NCBI GenBank assembly: GCA_902779445.1
Contig: CACZBM010000008.1
Coordinates: 74,813 to 134,652 of the forward strand
Source of the DNA: an uncultured Lachnospiraceae bacterium
GTDB taxonomy: Bacteria; Bacillota; Clostridia; Lachnospirales; Lachnospiraceae
Length of the DNA stretch: 59,840 nt
Direction of reading: 5' to 3'
The position numbers and the translations under genes were made by a program. This document shows positions 43,815-52,182 of the stretch, piece by piece; positions within the stretch are counted from its first letter, which is position 1; each line of letters starts with the position of its first letter. The notes beneath the pieces were generated by a model. The model saw nothing but the letters and a program-made list of their open reading frames with translations. It was not told the DNA's origin and did no database searches.

Positions 43815-46800
43815 TTATTCACTGGCCTCTATTGCCTGTTTGATATGTTCTTCTGCCTCATCATAATCAAAATTGGATATATCGTTTAATGCCTGTTTCA
43901 TGAGATCTTTCTGGTCTTTCGGAATACCCCCGGCAGAAATAAACTCCTTCAGTGCATCTTCCGCTTCTTCGGTTTCCATATCCTGAAGTAAAGTGATTAT
44001 TTCCTGAAGCCTTCTCTTTATCTCTTCCTGAGGCACTGTTTCAGCGGTATCCTCTGTCTCATCCTGTTCTTCGGAACTATCCGTCTTTTCCTCTGCAGCC
44101 TTTAACGCATCTTTGATCTCACCCAGTACATGTTCCAGAAGGTCGGAAAGTTCCGGTTTTTTCCTGATTATCTCTTTCTCATCCCGTGCCTTGGCAAGAT
44201 CCTCAAAGTGTTTAGCCATCTCTGACAGCTCATCGGCTCCGATATATTTAGCAGAGCTCTTAAGGGCATGCACCGTTATTTGATAAGAAGCTATATCGTG
44301 AGCTTTAAGCTGCTCGTCTGCGGTGTTATTGTCGTTGGTAGCTATAAATGTTGTAAGGAGAGATCTGTACATCTCCGTATCATTAAGGCAGTTACCCAGT
44401 CCCTCTTTCACATTTATATCCGTGAGTTTTTCCAACCAACTGTTATCTTCGGTGTTGAACTCACTTCCGGCATACATGCTGTCACTGTTCATGATGTCGG
44501 AAACCTCATTTATAGCATCTTCCGAAGTATCCTTCTTTTCATCTGCGATCCACTTTTCCATTATCTCCATCAGACGCTTTAATTCAATGGGCTTAGTGAT
44601 GAAGTCATTCATGCCGGCCTCAATGAATTCTTTTTCAACGCCCTTGATGGCATTTGCCGTAAGCGCAATAACCGGAACCGCAAACTTCAGCTGTTCATTT
44701 TCGGGCGCACTGTTCATAAGCTCTCTTATCTTGACAGTAGTCTCGATACCGTCCATATCGGGCATCATATGATCCATGAATACTATATCGTACGGCGGAT
44801 CCTCTTCTATCCGGGCTATGGCTTCCTTTCCTCCGCCTGCAAGGCTTACGTGAGCTCCGTACTGGCTTATGAGTCCCTTGGCAACTTCCAGATTTACCCT
44901 GTTATCATCTACCACCAGTATCCTTGCAGTAGGACATACGAACGGCAGCTTGAATACATCCATCTCGGGCTTACTCTCACCAAAGACATAATTGCAGTCT
45001 GTGGGATCCACAACCTTCTGCGGGATCACAAACGAGAAAGTGGATCCTTCTCCGTATGTACTTCTGACATCTATGGTACCACCCATGAGATCCAGGAGGT
45101 TCTTGCAGACTGCCAGTCCCAGTCCGGTACCTGTGATACCCCTGTTTCTTCTGGTATCAACCTGCATAAAGGATTCGAAGAGCTTCGGCATATCTTCATC
45201 CTTGATACCTATTCCCGTATCTCTTACTGACGCATGGAGCTCTCCCTTGCTGTCATCGATCTTCTTCCAGTCAACCATTAATTCAATATCTCCCTTGTCC
45301 GTATATTTAACGGAATTATTGAGGATATTTATGAATATCTGCCTGATGCGGAGAACATCCCCGTAAAGCCCTTCCGGCACATGCTCTCCGATATTGACAA
45401 TGAATTTAATGGGTTTCTCCAGAACCTTAACTCCAATAACACTTGTTACATCATTTAGGAGTGATGAAACTGTATAATCATCTTCTATGATCTCAAACTT
45501 ACCTGACTCGATCTTGGAGAAATCAAGTATCTGGTTAATGATACCAAGCAGATTATTAGCTGAAGAACGGATATTCCCGGCATAGTTCCTGGTCTTTTCG
45601 GATATATTCTTTTCCGAGAGGATCAGCTCTGAGAATCCGGCAATGGCATTCATGGGTGTCCTTATCTCATGGGACATGGAAGACAGGAAGTTGGACTTTG
45701 CAGCACTTGCCTGATCCGCCATTTCCTTAAGGATAAAGGATGCGATTATGGATGAGAGTTCGCAGAGAAGATCTATGAGATCCTGGGGCCAGCTCTTACT
45801 CCGGTCTGTCTTCTCATAGATAATAACACCCTTTATCTCATCTTCCGATCTTATGATGCAGAGGACTCCCGTGGTACCCAGAGCTCTTAAAAAGTCTGCA
45901 GTATCACCCTCCATTTTCCCAAGGACCTCCTCATCCACTCTTATATAGTTTCCGTTTCCGAGGATCTCTTTTAGCTTTCCGTAGTCATCCTTATCAACGT
46001 TTATCCTTCTGCCAAGGAACGGGCATCCGAGCCTCTGGCTCCTGTCGAACTCTGCAATACAGGAGAAATACTCGAGAGTAGTCTTACTGTCTCTCTCCAG
46101 TATGTGGATATAATCGATATCAAACTGGTTTGCTATCCTGCTTAATGTAAGATCCACCGCACTCTGCAGATCCTTTGATCTCTGAAGGACATTAAAAGCA
46201 AAGGGAACTATATCTCCGAAGTAGTTGCCCTCTTTCATGGTCTCCCCGGAATTATCCTGCTGGAACTTCTCATCGGTAGGCATTGCATCCATCAGGTCAC
46301 CCAGGCTGTGGAAATATGTGATGGTATAATCGAGACTGATATTGCCTTCATCCTTTGCGATACTGATGGCATTTAAGTTTTCCCTGATCTCCGAATCAAA
46401 TATTTCCAGAACCTCATCTGTGGGGCTGTTAAAATAGATAACGAAAGATGATTCCGATATCCTGACCCTGAGATCCTCTCTCTTTGTGAGATTCCTCATG
46501 GACTCTGCCACACGTGAAACAATTGCATCCAGAAATACCCGACCCTGAAGGTTAAGTATCTCAGAAAGATTATTGAAATGAATATAACAGAGAGACGCAG
46601 TCGTACCGCTGCCCTCGTCCCCGGTCTTCTGGGAAAGAAGTCTCAATCCCACATCCCACTGGATAAAGTTCGTAACCCTGTCCCTTGTAACTCTTTCAAG
46701 CAGAGCCTGCTCTTCTCTCTTACTGTCTGTAATGTCCTTGAGTCTTCCGACACCTCTTATCGGTTCTCCGGTGACATCGTTATACACTATCTGGCCTTCG

Positions 46801-47726
46801 CAGGAGATCCATCGGTAATCATCATCCACGCTTTTATGGTATCTGAATTCGATAGGTCCGGTAAGCTTTCCTTCCATGAAGAAACGTATCTTATCCATAT
46901 CCCCGGGATAGATCCTGTTTTCCTTGCCGAGGAAGCTTATCACGAATTCCTTATATACGCGGCTTCCGCTTACCCTGCTGCTGTCAGGACCCTCAAAGGA
47001 CCCGAAGGAGACAAATTCATCCTTTTCATAGTTATAATCATAGAGCACATCTCCGGAGTTCTCAAATGCAAGGAAATACCTCTCCTCATTGGACATAAGC
47101 TCTTCCATCAGCTTGTCCTCGGTTATGATATGCTCTTCCTCGATCTTGGCAATGTAGTAAAGAATGGGCACTACCACCACGAATTCAATGGTAAGCCCCA
47201 ATACGTATGCCATATAGTTTGAAAATACATCATCAGATATGACCACCGTAAGCTTCCTGATCTCCATCCAGTTGGAAACCCTGAACCACATGGCAATGAG
47301 CATCAGTACGTAGTTTATGGATGAAGCGATAAGCGTAAGAGTCGGATCTATGTAGAACAGCGAAAGAATTGCCGAGAGTATAAACGTTACCCAAATACCC
47401 ACTCCCGGCATCAATGCTGCGGCAAAGACTCCGAAAGAAATAGCCAGCACATTAAAATACTTGTTAAAGATTATATTCCCGGAAACCTTGTTTACGATAA
47501 CTGTGGAAAAGGAAACAACTATGGCGGCAACGCTGAAAAAGATCATCTGGAATTCAGACATCTTGAATATCCCGAGATTTGTAAGCGCTACAACAAGAGG
47601 AACCGCAACCAGTATCCACGGTATTATGCTGGAAGTGATGCGGTTCATATCGGCATCATTTTCCATGAGATAGTGGCTGGATCTCCTGTTTATTTGGCCA
47701 TGTATGACAGATCTGCTTCTTTCCAT
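43815..47726 (-). CDS. Large membrane hybrid histidine kinase (PAS, GGDEF-like, GAF, HK, receiver, HPt)
   Basis: Residue numbers are from the longer frame at 47777. The protein has about six membrane segments (50-212), a PAS domain (about 230-350), a GGDEF-like domain with no GGDEF motif (about 360-500; SESSFVIYF at its site), a GAF domain (525-685), HisKA with H703 (MSHEIRTP), an ATPase domain (DTGIG, GTGLG), a receiver with D1002 and K1062, HPt H1170 (TVHALKSS), and an acidic helical tail. The start at residue 18 is chosen because the earlier ATG lies within a terminator and promoter. It is followed by the receiver gene. Confidence 0.9.
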   Translation of the reverse strand: MERSRSVIHGQINRRSSHYLMENDADMNRITSSIIPWILVAVPLVVALTNLGIFKMSEFQMIFFSVAAIVVSFSTVIVNKVSGNIIFNKYFNVLAISFGVFAAALMPGVGIWVTFILSAILSLFYIDPTLTLIASSINYVLMLIAMWFRVSNWMEIRKLTVVISDDVFSNYMAYVLGLTIEFVVVVPILYYIAKIEEEHIITEDKLMEELMSNEERYFLAFENSGDVLYDYNYEKDEFVSFGSFEGPDSSRVSGSRVYKEFVISFLGKENRIYPGDMDKIRFFMEGKLTGPIEFRYHKSVDDDYRWISCEGQIVYNDVTGEPIRGVGRLKDITDSKREEQALLERVTRDRVTNFIQWDVGLRLLSQKTGDEGSGTTASLCYIHFNNLSEILNLQGRVFLDAIVSRVAESMRNLTKREDLRVRISESSFVIYFNSPTDEVLEIFDSEIRENLNAISIAKDEGNISLDYTITYFHSLGDLMDAMPTDEKFQQDNSGETMKEGNYFGDIVPFAFNVLQRSKDLQSAVDLTLSRIANQFDIDYIHILERDSKTTLEYFSCIAEFDRSQRLGCPFLGRRINVDKDDYGKLKEILGNGNYIRVDEEVLGKMEGDTADFLRALGTTGVLCIIRSEDEIKGVIIYEKTDRSKSWPQDLIDLLCELSSIIASFILKEMADQASAAKSNFLSSMSHEIRTPMNAIAGFSELILSEKNISEKTRNYAGNIRSSANNLLGIINQILDFSKIESGKFEIIEDDYTVSSLLNDVTSVIGVKVLEKPIKFIVNIGEHVPEGLYGDVLRIRQIFINILNNSVKYTDKGDIELMVDWKKIDDSKGELHASVRDTGIGIKDEDMPKLFESFMQVDTRRNRGITGTGLGLAVCKNLLDLMGGTIDVRSTYGEGSTFSFVIPQKVVDPTDCNYVFGESKPEMDVFKLPFVCPTARILVVDDNRVNLEVAKGLISQYGAHVSLAGGGKEAIARIEEDPPYDIVFMDHMMPDMDGIETTVKIRELMNSAPENEQLKFAVPVIALTANAIKGVEKEFIEAGMNDFITKPIELKRLMEIMEKWIADEKKDTSEDAINEVSDIMNSDSMYAGSEFNTEDNSWLEKLTDINVKEGLGNCLNDTEMYRSLLTTFIATNDNNTADEQLKAHDIASYQITVHALKSSAKYIGADELSEMAKHFEDLAKARDEKEIIRKKPELSDLLEHVLGEIKDALKAAEEKTDSSEEQDETEDTAETVPQEEIKRRLQEIITLLQDMETEEAEDALKEFISAGGIPKDQKDLMKQALNDISNFDYDEAEEHIKQAIEASE

Positions 47727-47762
47727 ATCGCCGGTCCCCCCGTAATGAAAGAGCTTATAGGA

Positions 47763-47801
47763 AAAAAATATCAGCATTTATTATACCACATAAATGCTGA
47801 T
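47763..47801 (-). terminator. Rho-independent terminator after the aminotransferase gene
   Basis: A perfect 12-bp stem, ATCAGCATTTAT with ATAAATGCTGAT, has an eight-base loop and is followed by ATTTTTTT on the reverse strand, 26 bases past the stop at 47828. The stem is A/T-rich. Confidence 0.7.
47780..47785 (-). promoter_or_regulatory. Extended -10 element for the large kinase gene
   Basis: TGG-TATAAT on the reverse strand is a full extended -10. No good -35 is seen. The TATAAT begins in the loop and ends in the 3' arm of the terminator hairpin. Confidence 0.5.
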
Positions 47802-47827
47802 GTATCATACACTATTTAGTCAAATTA

Positions 47828-48946
47828 CTAATTGTTTAGCAATATACCCGTTATACGTTCCACATCCTCTTCCGGAAGATCCGCATACATAGGTATTGTC
47901 ATGACTTCTTCCGCCGCTTCATGAGCAACCGGAGTTTCCCTGCTGTCATAGAGATTCTTATAGCAGTCAAGCTCCGTGATCATGGGGTAGAAATACTTTC
48001 TCGCACCGATACCATTCTCCTTCAAGCGCTCAAATAATTCATCCCTGCTCATTCCATAGCTGTCTCTGTCGATAAAGATCGGAAAATAAGCATAATTACT
48101 CTTAACATCACTTCTTTCGGGGCAGAGCCTTATCCCTTTAACCCCGGATAATCTCTCCCTGTAAAGATCGTTTACCTTCTTTCTTCTGGCTATCTCTTCA
48201 TCCACATGCCTGAGATTGCATAGACCCATGGCCGCCGAAAACTCATTCATTTTGGCATTCGGAGCGATATCTGTGATGGTCTCTTCATCCAGAATACCGA
48301 AATCCCGGAGCACAGCTATCCTCTCAGCCTCTTCCTCCGTATTACAGCAGACTGCTCCGCCCTCAATGGTGTTATAGACTTTTGTTGCGTGGAATGAAAA
48401 ACAGGAAAGATCTCCAAAAGATCCGCTTCCTTTCCATTCTCCGTCAACATTCAATCTCTCACCGAAGGTATGGGCTGCGTCATAGATGACTTTAAGACCG
48501 CGCTTTGATGCTATCTCCTCTATACGCTTAACATCACACATGTTACCATAAACATGCACTGGCATTATAGCTACTGTGTTTGGCGTTATCTTCTCTTCTA
48601 TAAGCTCCGGATCCATAGTGCAGTCATCACGGCGAATGTCCGTGAAAACAGGCTTTAATCCGCTCCTTACTATGGCGTGGGTGGTGGATACAAAAGTGAA
48701 AGGAGTGGTTATCACTTCTCCGCCTTCAGGAAGATCCAAGAGCTGAAGCGCAAGTTCCAGCGCCAGATGTCCGTTCACAGTGAGAGCAAGGGCGTTGACT
48801 CCCAGGTAATCCCTCAATTTCTCTTTAAGTTCTTCATGCTTCGCCCCGGCATTGGTGAGCCAGTGGCTTTCGAAGAGCCCCTCTATTTCTTTTGTATATT
48901 CTTCAAGCGTCGGCATTGAAGAACGGGTGACGTTTATTCTATTCAT
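47828..48946 (-). CDS. DegT/DnrJ/EryC1/StrS-family PLP aminotransferase
   Basis: The family aminates nucleotide-activated keto sugars for surface polysaccharides. The protein has HWLTNAGAKHEELKEKL, TPFTFVSTTHAIVRSG, the PLP lysine in SFHATKVYNTIEGG and a full C-terminal domain, about 372 residues. A longer frame to 49003 adds a GKYI repeat encoded by a 12-bp tandem array, so the true start is uncertain; MNRINVTRSSMPTL matches the family better. The nearby glycosyltransferase supports a polysaccharide role. Confidence 0.9.
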   Translation of the reverse strand: MNRINVTRSSMPTLEEYTKEIEGLFESHWLTNAGAKHEELKEKLRDYLGVNALALTVNGHLALELALQLLDLPEGGEVITTPFTFVSTTHAIVRSGLKPVFTDIRRDDCTMDPELIEEKITPNTVAIMPVHVYGNMCDVKRIEEIASKRGLKVIYDAAHTFGERLNVDGEWKGSGSFGDLSCFSFHATKVYNTIEGGAVCCNTEEEAERIAVLRDFGILDEETITDIAPNAKMNEFSAAMGLCNLRHVDEEIARRKKVNDLYRERLSGVKGIRLCPERSDVKSNYAYFPIFIDRDSYGMSRDELFERLKENGIGARKYFYPMITELDCYKNLYDSRETPVAHEAAEEVMTIPMYADLPEEDVERITGILLNN

Positions 48947-48955
48947 AATACTGAT

Positions 48956-49026
48956 ACCTATGTACTTCCCTATATACTTCCCTATGTACTTCCCTCTGTA
49001 CATCCCTATGTACTTCCCTCTGTCAT
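48956..49026. repeat. 12-bp tandem repeat at the aminotransferase 5' end
   Basis: About six units of CCCTATGTACTT with small changes are stacked at exact 12-base spacing. On the reverse strand each unit contains AGGGAAG, resembling a ribosome-binding site, and reads as Gly-Lys-Tyr-Ile in frame with the gene. One variant unit ends in ACAT, creating an upstream in-frame ATG at 49001-49003. Confidence 0.85.
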
Positions 49027-49160
49027 CCTGAGCGTCAGCGAAGGATCTAAGGATCTGATATAGATTCTTCGCTATGCTCAGAATGACAGTTTTATTGCTC
49101 AGAATAACAGTTTTATTGCTCAGAATGACAGTTTATTGCTCAGAATGACAGTTTATTGCT
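49022..49160. repeat. Family 2 repeat followed by tandem half-elements
   Basis: A family 2 palindrome (GTCATCCTGAGCG to GCTCAGAATGACA, 49022-49089) is followed by about four copies of a 20- to 21-base unit, TTATTGCTCAGAATGACAGT. The array reaches into the end of the glycosyltransferase gene. Confidence 0.8.
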
Positions 49161-50319
49161 CGGACAGTATCTTATTGTATATCCCCATCAGGATCTCGTA
49201 GTTCCTGTCGGGGGTGAAGTCATTAAGTGTCTCTTTCCCGTAACGATAGAGACCGTCTGCGGAATCCCTGTCGAAATTTATGACACGGTTATGGAGTTCT
49301 GAAATATCGTTAATAAGCGGTTCCTCACTGCCATAGATCTTTTTTATAATATCTCCGCCGTTTCCGAAGTTCTTTCCAATAACGGGCGTTCCGTTTAAGA
49401 AGCTCTCTATTATGGTCATGGGAAAACCTTCATACCACCTGGATGCAAACACCATTGCCCTTGAAGTGCGGAGTTTCTCCATAGCATCCTCATGTGACAG
49501 AGCTCCGAGGAATCTAACATTTGCCATGGAATAGCGAGCTTTCAGGTTATTCATATATCCCTCTTCTCCGCTTCCTGCAACATTCAGTACTATATCCTCA
49601 GGAACACGCTTCCACTCTTCCAGTATATCCTCTATGCCCTTTAAGGGATCCAGCCTGCCGAGATAGATAAAGTCCTTTCTTTCTCCGGCTCTATCAGCAT
49701 CATTAAAGGTGGAAAATGTAAAGTTCGGTTTTACGAAGATCCTGTCCCCGTTTATGCCTGACTTTGAAAAAATCTCCCTGTTGAAGTCAGTCAGGGCAAT
49801 AAAAAAGGCCTTATCATATAGCCCGTTTCGATATGCGTTCTTATTGATCCTTAAAGCAAGCTCCGTAAGCAGGATATTATTTCTATAACACTTGTGATGT
49901 ATCGCCGGTGCAAAGATCACCTTATTGTCTTTCAGACATTCCCTGCAGACCTTTCCCTCTCTTGTGAGCATGGCATTTATACAGAGCAGGCGGAAATTAT
50001 GAAGTGTCTGAACAACCGGAACACCCTCGTCCGATGCTGCCTTAAACACCGATGGAGATATGAGAAAGCGGTCATTATGGACATGGACAATATTTATATT
50101 ATGGCTCTGTATCAGCTCCCTTACATCCCTGTAAGTCTTCTTTGAAAAAGGAGCTGTAAAAAAAAGGTCAGTACCCTTCAGCTCCTTATTATGTCTGGTA
50201 TATAGAGTCACATCATTCCCATTACACTTAAGAAGCTTACACTCATTAGCAAATACTGAGTCTTCACCTCCCGGTATCTTATAGAAATTATGTACTGCGA
50301 GTATCCGGAAATCACCCAT
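49153..50319 (-). CDS. GT4-family glycosyltransferase
   Basis: The protein has the GT4 start RILAVHNFYKIPGGEDSVFANE, a cysteine-containing segment (CRECLKDNK), and the C-terminal nucleotide-sugar motif EGFPMTIIESFLNGTPVIG. It probably adds a sugar during capsule or exopolysaccharide synthesis; donor and acceptor cannot be read from the sequence. The start chosen overlaps the end of gerW by eight bases (ATGGGTGA). Its weak AGGACAG suggests translation is coupled. Confidence 0.9.
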   Translation of the reverse strand: MGDFRILAVHNFYKIPGGEDSVFANECKLLKCNGNDVTLYTRHNKELKGTDLFFTAPFSKKTYRDVRELIQSHNINIVHVHNDRFLISPSVFKAASDEGVPVVQTLHNFRLLCINAMLTREGKVCRECLKDNKVIFAPAIHHKCYRNNILLTELALRINKNAYRNGLYDKAFFIALTDFNREIFSKSGINGDRIFVKPNFTFSTFNDADRAGERKDFIYLGRLDPLKGIEDILEEWKRVPEDIVLNVAGSGEEGYMNNLKARYSMANVRFLGALSHEDAMEKLRTSRAMVFASRWYEGFPMTIIESFLNGTPVIGKNFGNGGDIIKKIYGSEEPLINDISELHNRVINFDRDSADGLYRYGKETLNDFTPDRNYEILMGIYNKILSEQ

Positions 50320-50713
50320 TCTCTGTCCTGTCAAAGGCAATATCCAGAGCCTCTTCATTTGTGAGTTCGTTTTCTCTGTCCTTAGGCTCGGTAAAACGCC
50401 CTACAAGATCCGGTATCATATCAAGGATCTTAGTCATGGCATCCTGATCCTTTACATTAATGACCCTGGTCTTTCCATCCTTTATAACAAGGACTGCCGA
50501 AGGAGACATCTTTCCTCCCATTCCTCCCCTGTCAGCGCTCTTCTTATCAGCTGTTCCCGTTCCTGCTGCTATTCCGAAGGAAACCTCTACAAGAGGTATC
50601 AGTGTGGTATCTCCAACCTTAATAGGTTCACCCACTACCGTCTTTGATGAGAGAAAGGTATCCATGCCCTTCAGTAGCTCATTTACTACATTATCCTTTT
50701 TTAATTCGTTCAT
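50312..50713 (-). CDS. gerW: GerW-family sporulation protein (YtfJ)
   Basis: GerW is linked to spore germination in Bacillus subtilis, and the family is widespread in Firmicutes. The 133-residue protein has VVGEPIKVGDTTLIPLVEVS, the GGMGGKMSPSAVLVIKDG segment, and usual length. AAGGAGATAAA precedes ATG. It follows the DUF2953 gene by one base, matching the ytfI-ytfJ pair. The gene alone does not prove that this organism sporulates. Confidence 0.93.
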   Translation of the reverse strand: MNELKKDNVVNELLKGMDTFLSSKTVVGEPIKVGDTTLIPLVEVSFGIAAGTGTADKKSADRGGMGGKMSPSAVLVIKDGKTRVINVKDQDAMTKILDMIPDLVGRFTEPKDRENELTNEEALDIAFDRTENG

Positions 50714-50714
50714 T

Positions 50715-51731
50715 TTATCTCCTTACTGCTCTGTAAAACTCTCTGAAATCCTTATTAAAATAAAGTTTCCAGAGTATGATCAACAAAGTGATGATCTTTA
50801 TACCGCCCCTCATGAAGATATCGCCTTCCAATACCTTCTGATCGAAATCCGGTGTAAATGTAACATTTTTCCCGCAAGACAGGAAAACAAGCGACAAAGC
50901 ACCCGTTACCTCTCCTGTAAGCGCCGGATCATCAAAGCCATAAAGCATATTCAGCCTGTATTTTACAGGTTTCAGTACCTTTAACTTAAACAGAACCTCG
51001 TCCCTCAGGAGGATCAGCGCTTTCTCTGTGGATTCCTTCCCGAAAAGATCCTTGTAATATCCGGCTTTCTCAAATAACTCCCTTATTTTATCACATATGG
51101 AGCGTATTTTATAGCCCGCTCTTTTTCCGGTTCTTTTTATTTTCTTTATAAGGTTCTTCAGGAAAGAAGTGAATTCCTTTAATCTGTCAGAGAACCTTTC
51201 GGGGATATGTATTTCTTCATCCTCTTTCTCCGGATCAAATTTTCTCTCAGGCTCATCAATACTCTCGTATGTCACATTTTCCATATAACCATTATCCTGA
51301 TCCGTGCTATACGAAGGAGCCGTATGATCGTTTGAACCACTTTCAGCTGTACCTGCACCCGAACCTGAATACTCCGTACTTACGGGATAAAGATCATCCG
51401 GATGATCTACCGTATAATCATCCGTGTAATCCTCATCTTTTCCGGGGATCAGCTGAAACCATAATACTTTCAGTTCATGGCCGTAACCCTCTTCATTATT
51501 TCCACTTTCCTTATTACGGATAAACCAGGCTTTGCCGTGTATTAAATGTAAAAACCAGGTGATATCTAATCTGAAATCATAGATATCCCGGTCTGCCTTC
51601 CAGGAGCCTATGAGGCGGTAACGTATGGGAACAAATATGATCAAAAGGATCAATGCAAGAAAAATTGCAAGGACTATAAGGATCACTATCCCTATCACTT
51701 TCAGAACGGACAGAAAGACTGCGGCATTCAT
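50715..51731 (-). CDS. DUF2953 membrane-anchored protein (YtfI-like)
   Basis: The 338-residue protein has an N-terminal membrane segment (about 10-33), a basic stretch, a low-complexity acidic middle (about 95-170), and a DUF2953 C-terminal part ending with KDFREFYRAVRR. The gene next to it is gerW, the conserved partner. Function is unknown to me; a role in the spore envelope is only an inference from the partner. Confidence 0.85.
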   Translation of the reverse strand: MNAAVFLSVLKVIGIVILIVLAIFLALILLIIFVPIRYRLIGSWKADRDIYDFRLDITWFLHLIHGKAWFIRNKESGNNEEGYGHELKVLWFQLIPGKDEDYTDDYTVDHPDDLYPVSTEYSGSGAGTAESGSNDHTAPSYSTDQDNGYMENVTYESIDEPERKFDPEKEDEEIHIPERFSDRLKEFTSFLKNLIKKIKRTGKRAGYKIRSICDKIRELFEKAGYYKDLFGKESTEKALILLRDEVLFKLKVLKPVKYRLNMLYGFDDPALTGEVTGALSLVFLSCGKNVTFTPDFDQKVLEGDIFMRGGIKIITLLIILWKLYFNKDFREFYRAVRR

Positions 51732-52087
51732 GTCTCTCCCTCCCCGGCTGAAACCCCTATTGCAAGCTTACCACTGATATTGTCTATGAAATAACGCCTG
51801 CTGTCATAATTACCCTGGGCTTTATATATATCCGACAGTATCTCACCGGAAAGTAGTTCCGCATTCATAAGGCTGTCAGAAAACCCCACTATCAGAAGGT
51901 CTGATCTTCTGTACCATCTCTGCTTAAATACAGCTGCATTATATATCTCGAGTGGATCAGAGCCGTACAGAGGTACTGCAATACAGTATATGCCCAAAAG
52001 ACCGATCCCCATTTTGAGCTTCATACGGATATTCTTTTCTCTTCCTCTGGCTTTGCCCGAAGAATACATATTCCTAAAAAACCGCAA
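51728..52087 (-). CDS. Unknown 119-residue membrane protein before the DUF2953 gene
   Basis: I do not recognise a family. It starts with TTG (AGGTGG six bases upstream). Residues 1-25 are basic, one hydrophobic segment follows (about 25-42, MGIGLLGIYCIAVPLYG), and the rest is likely extracytoplasmic. It overlaps the DUF2953 gene by four bases and is first in that operon, behind a promoter. A later ATG at codon 22 would still include the membrane segment. Confidence 0.7.
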   Translation of the reverse strand: MRFFRNMYSSGKARGREKNIRMKLKMGIGLLGIYCIAVPLYGSDPLEIYNAAVFKQRWYRRSDLLIVGFSDSLMNAELLSGEILSDIYKAQGNYDSRRYFIDNISGKLAIGVSAGEGET

Positions 52088-52100
52088 TGCCTACCACCTA

Positions 52101-52129
52101 TTGATTTTTTTACTATTATACAGTATGCT
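52101..52129 (+). promoter_or_regulatory. Likely promoter for the plus-strand HD-GYP gene
   Basis: TTGATT (52101-52106), a 17-base spacer and TATGCT (52124-52129) lie 53 bases before the start codon. It overlaps the opposing promoter. Confidence 0.45.
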
Positions 52130-52144
52130 TTTAATGTTTATCAA
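52115..52144 (-). promoter_or_regulatory. Promoter for the 119-residue/DUF2953/gerW/glycosyltransferase operon
   Basis: Reverse strand has TTGATA (52139-52144), an 18-base spacer and TATAAT (52115-52120), about 28 bases before the TTG start. Confidence 0.7.
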
Positions 52145-52182
52145 CCGAGTCAAAAATATATAAAATACAAGGTGATCACAAA

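Noticed and set aside
49072..49160. CRISPR-like array of short repeats
   Set aside because: The units are tandem copies with the same spacer, only about 20 bases long, and no cas genes are present.
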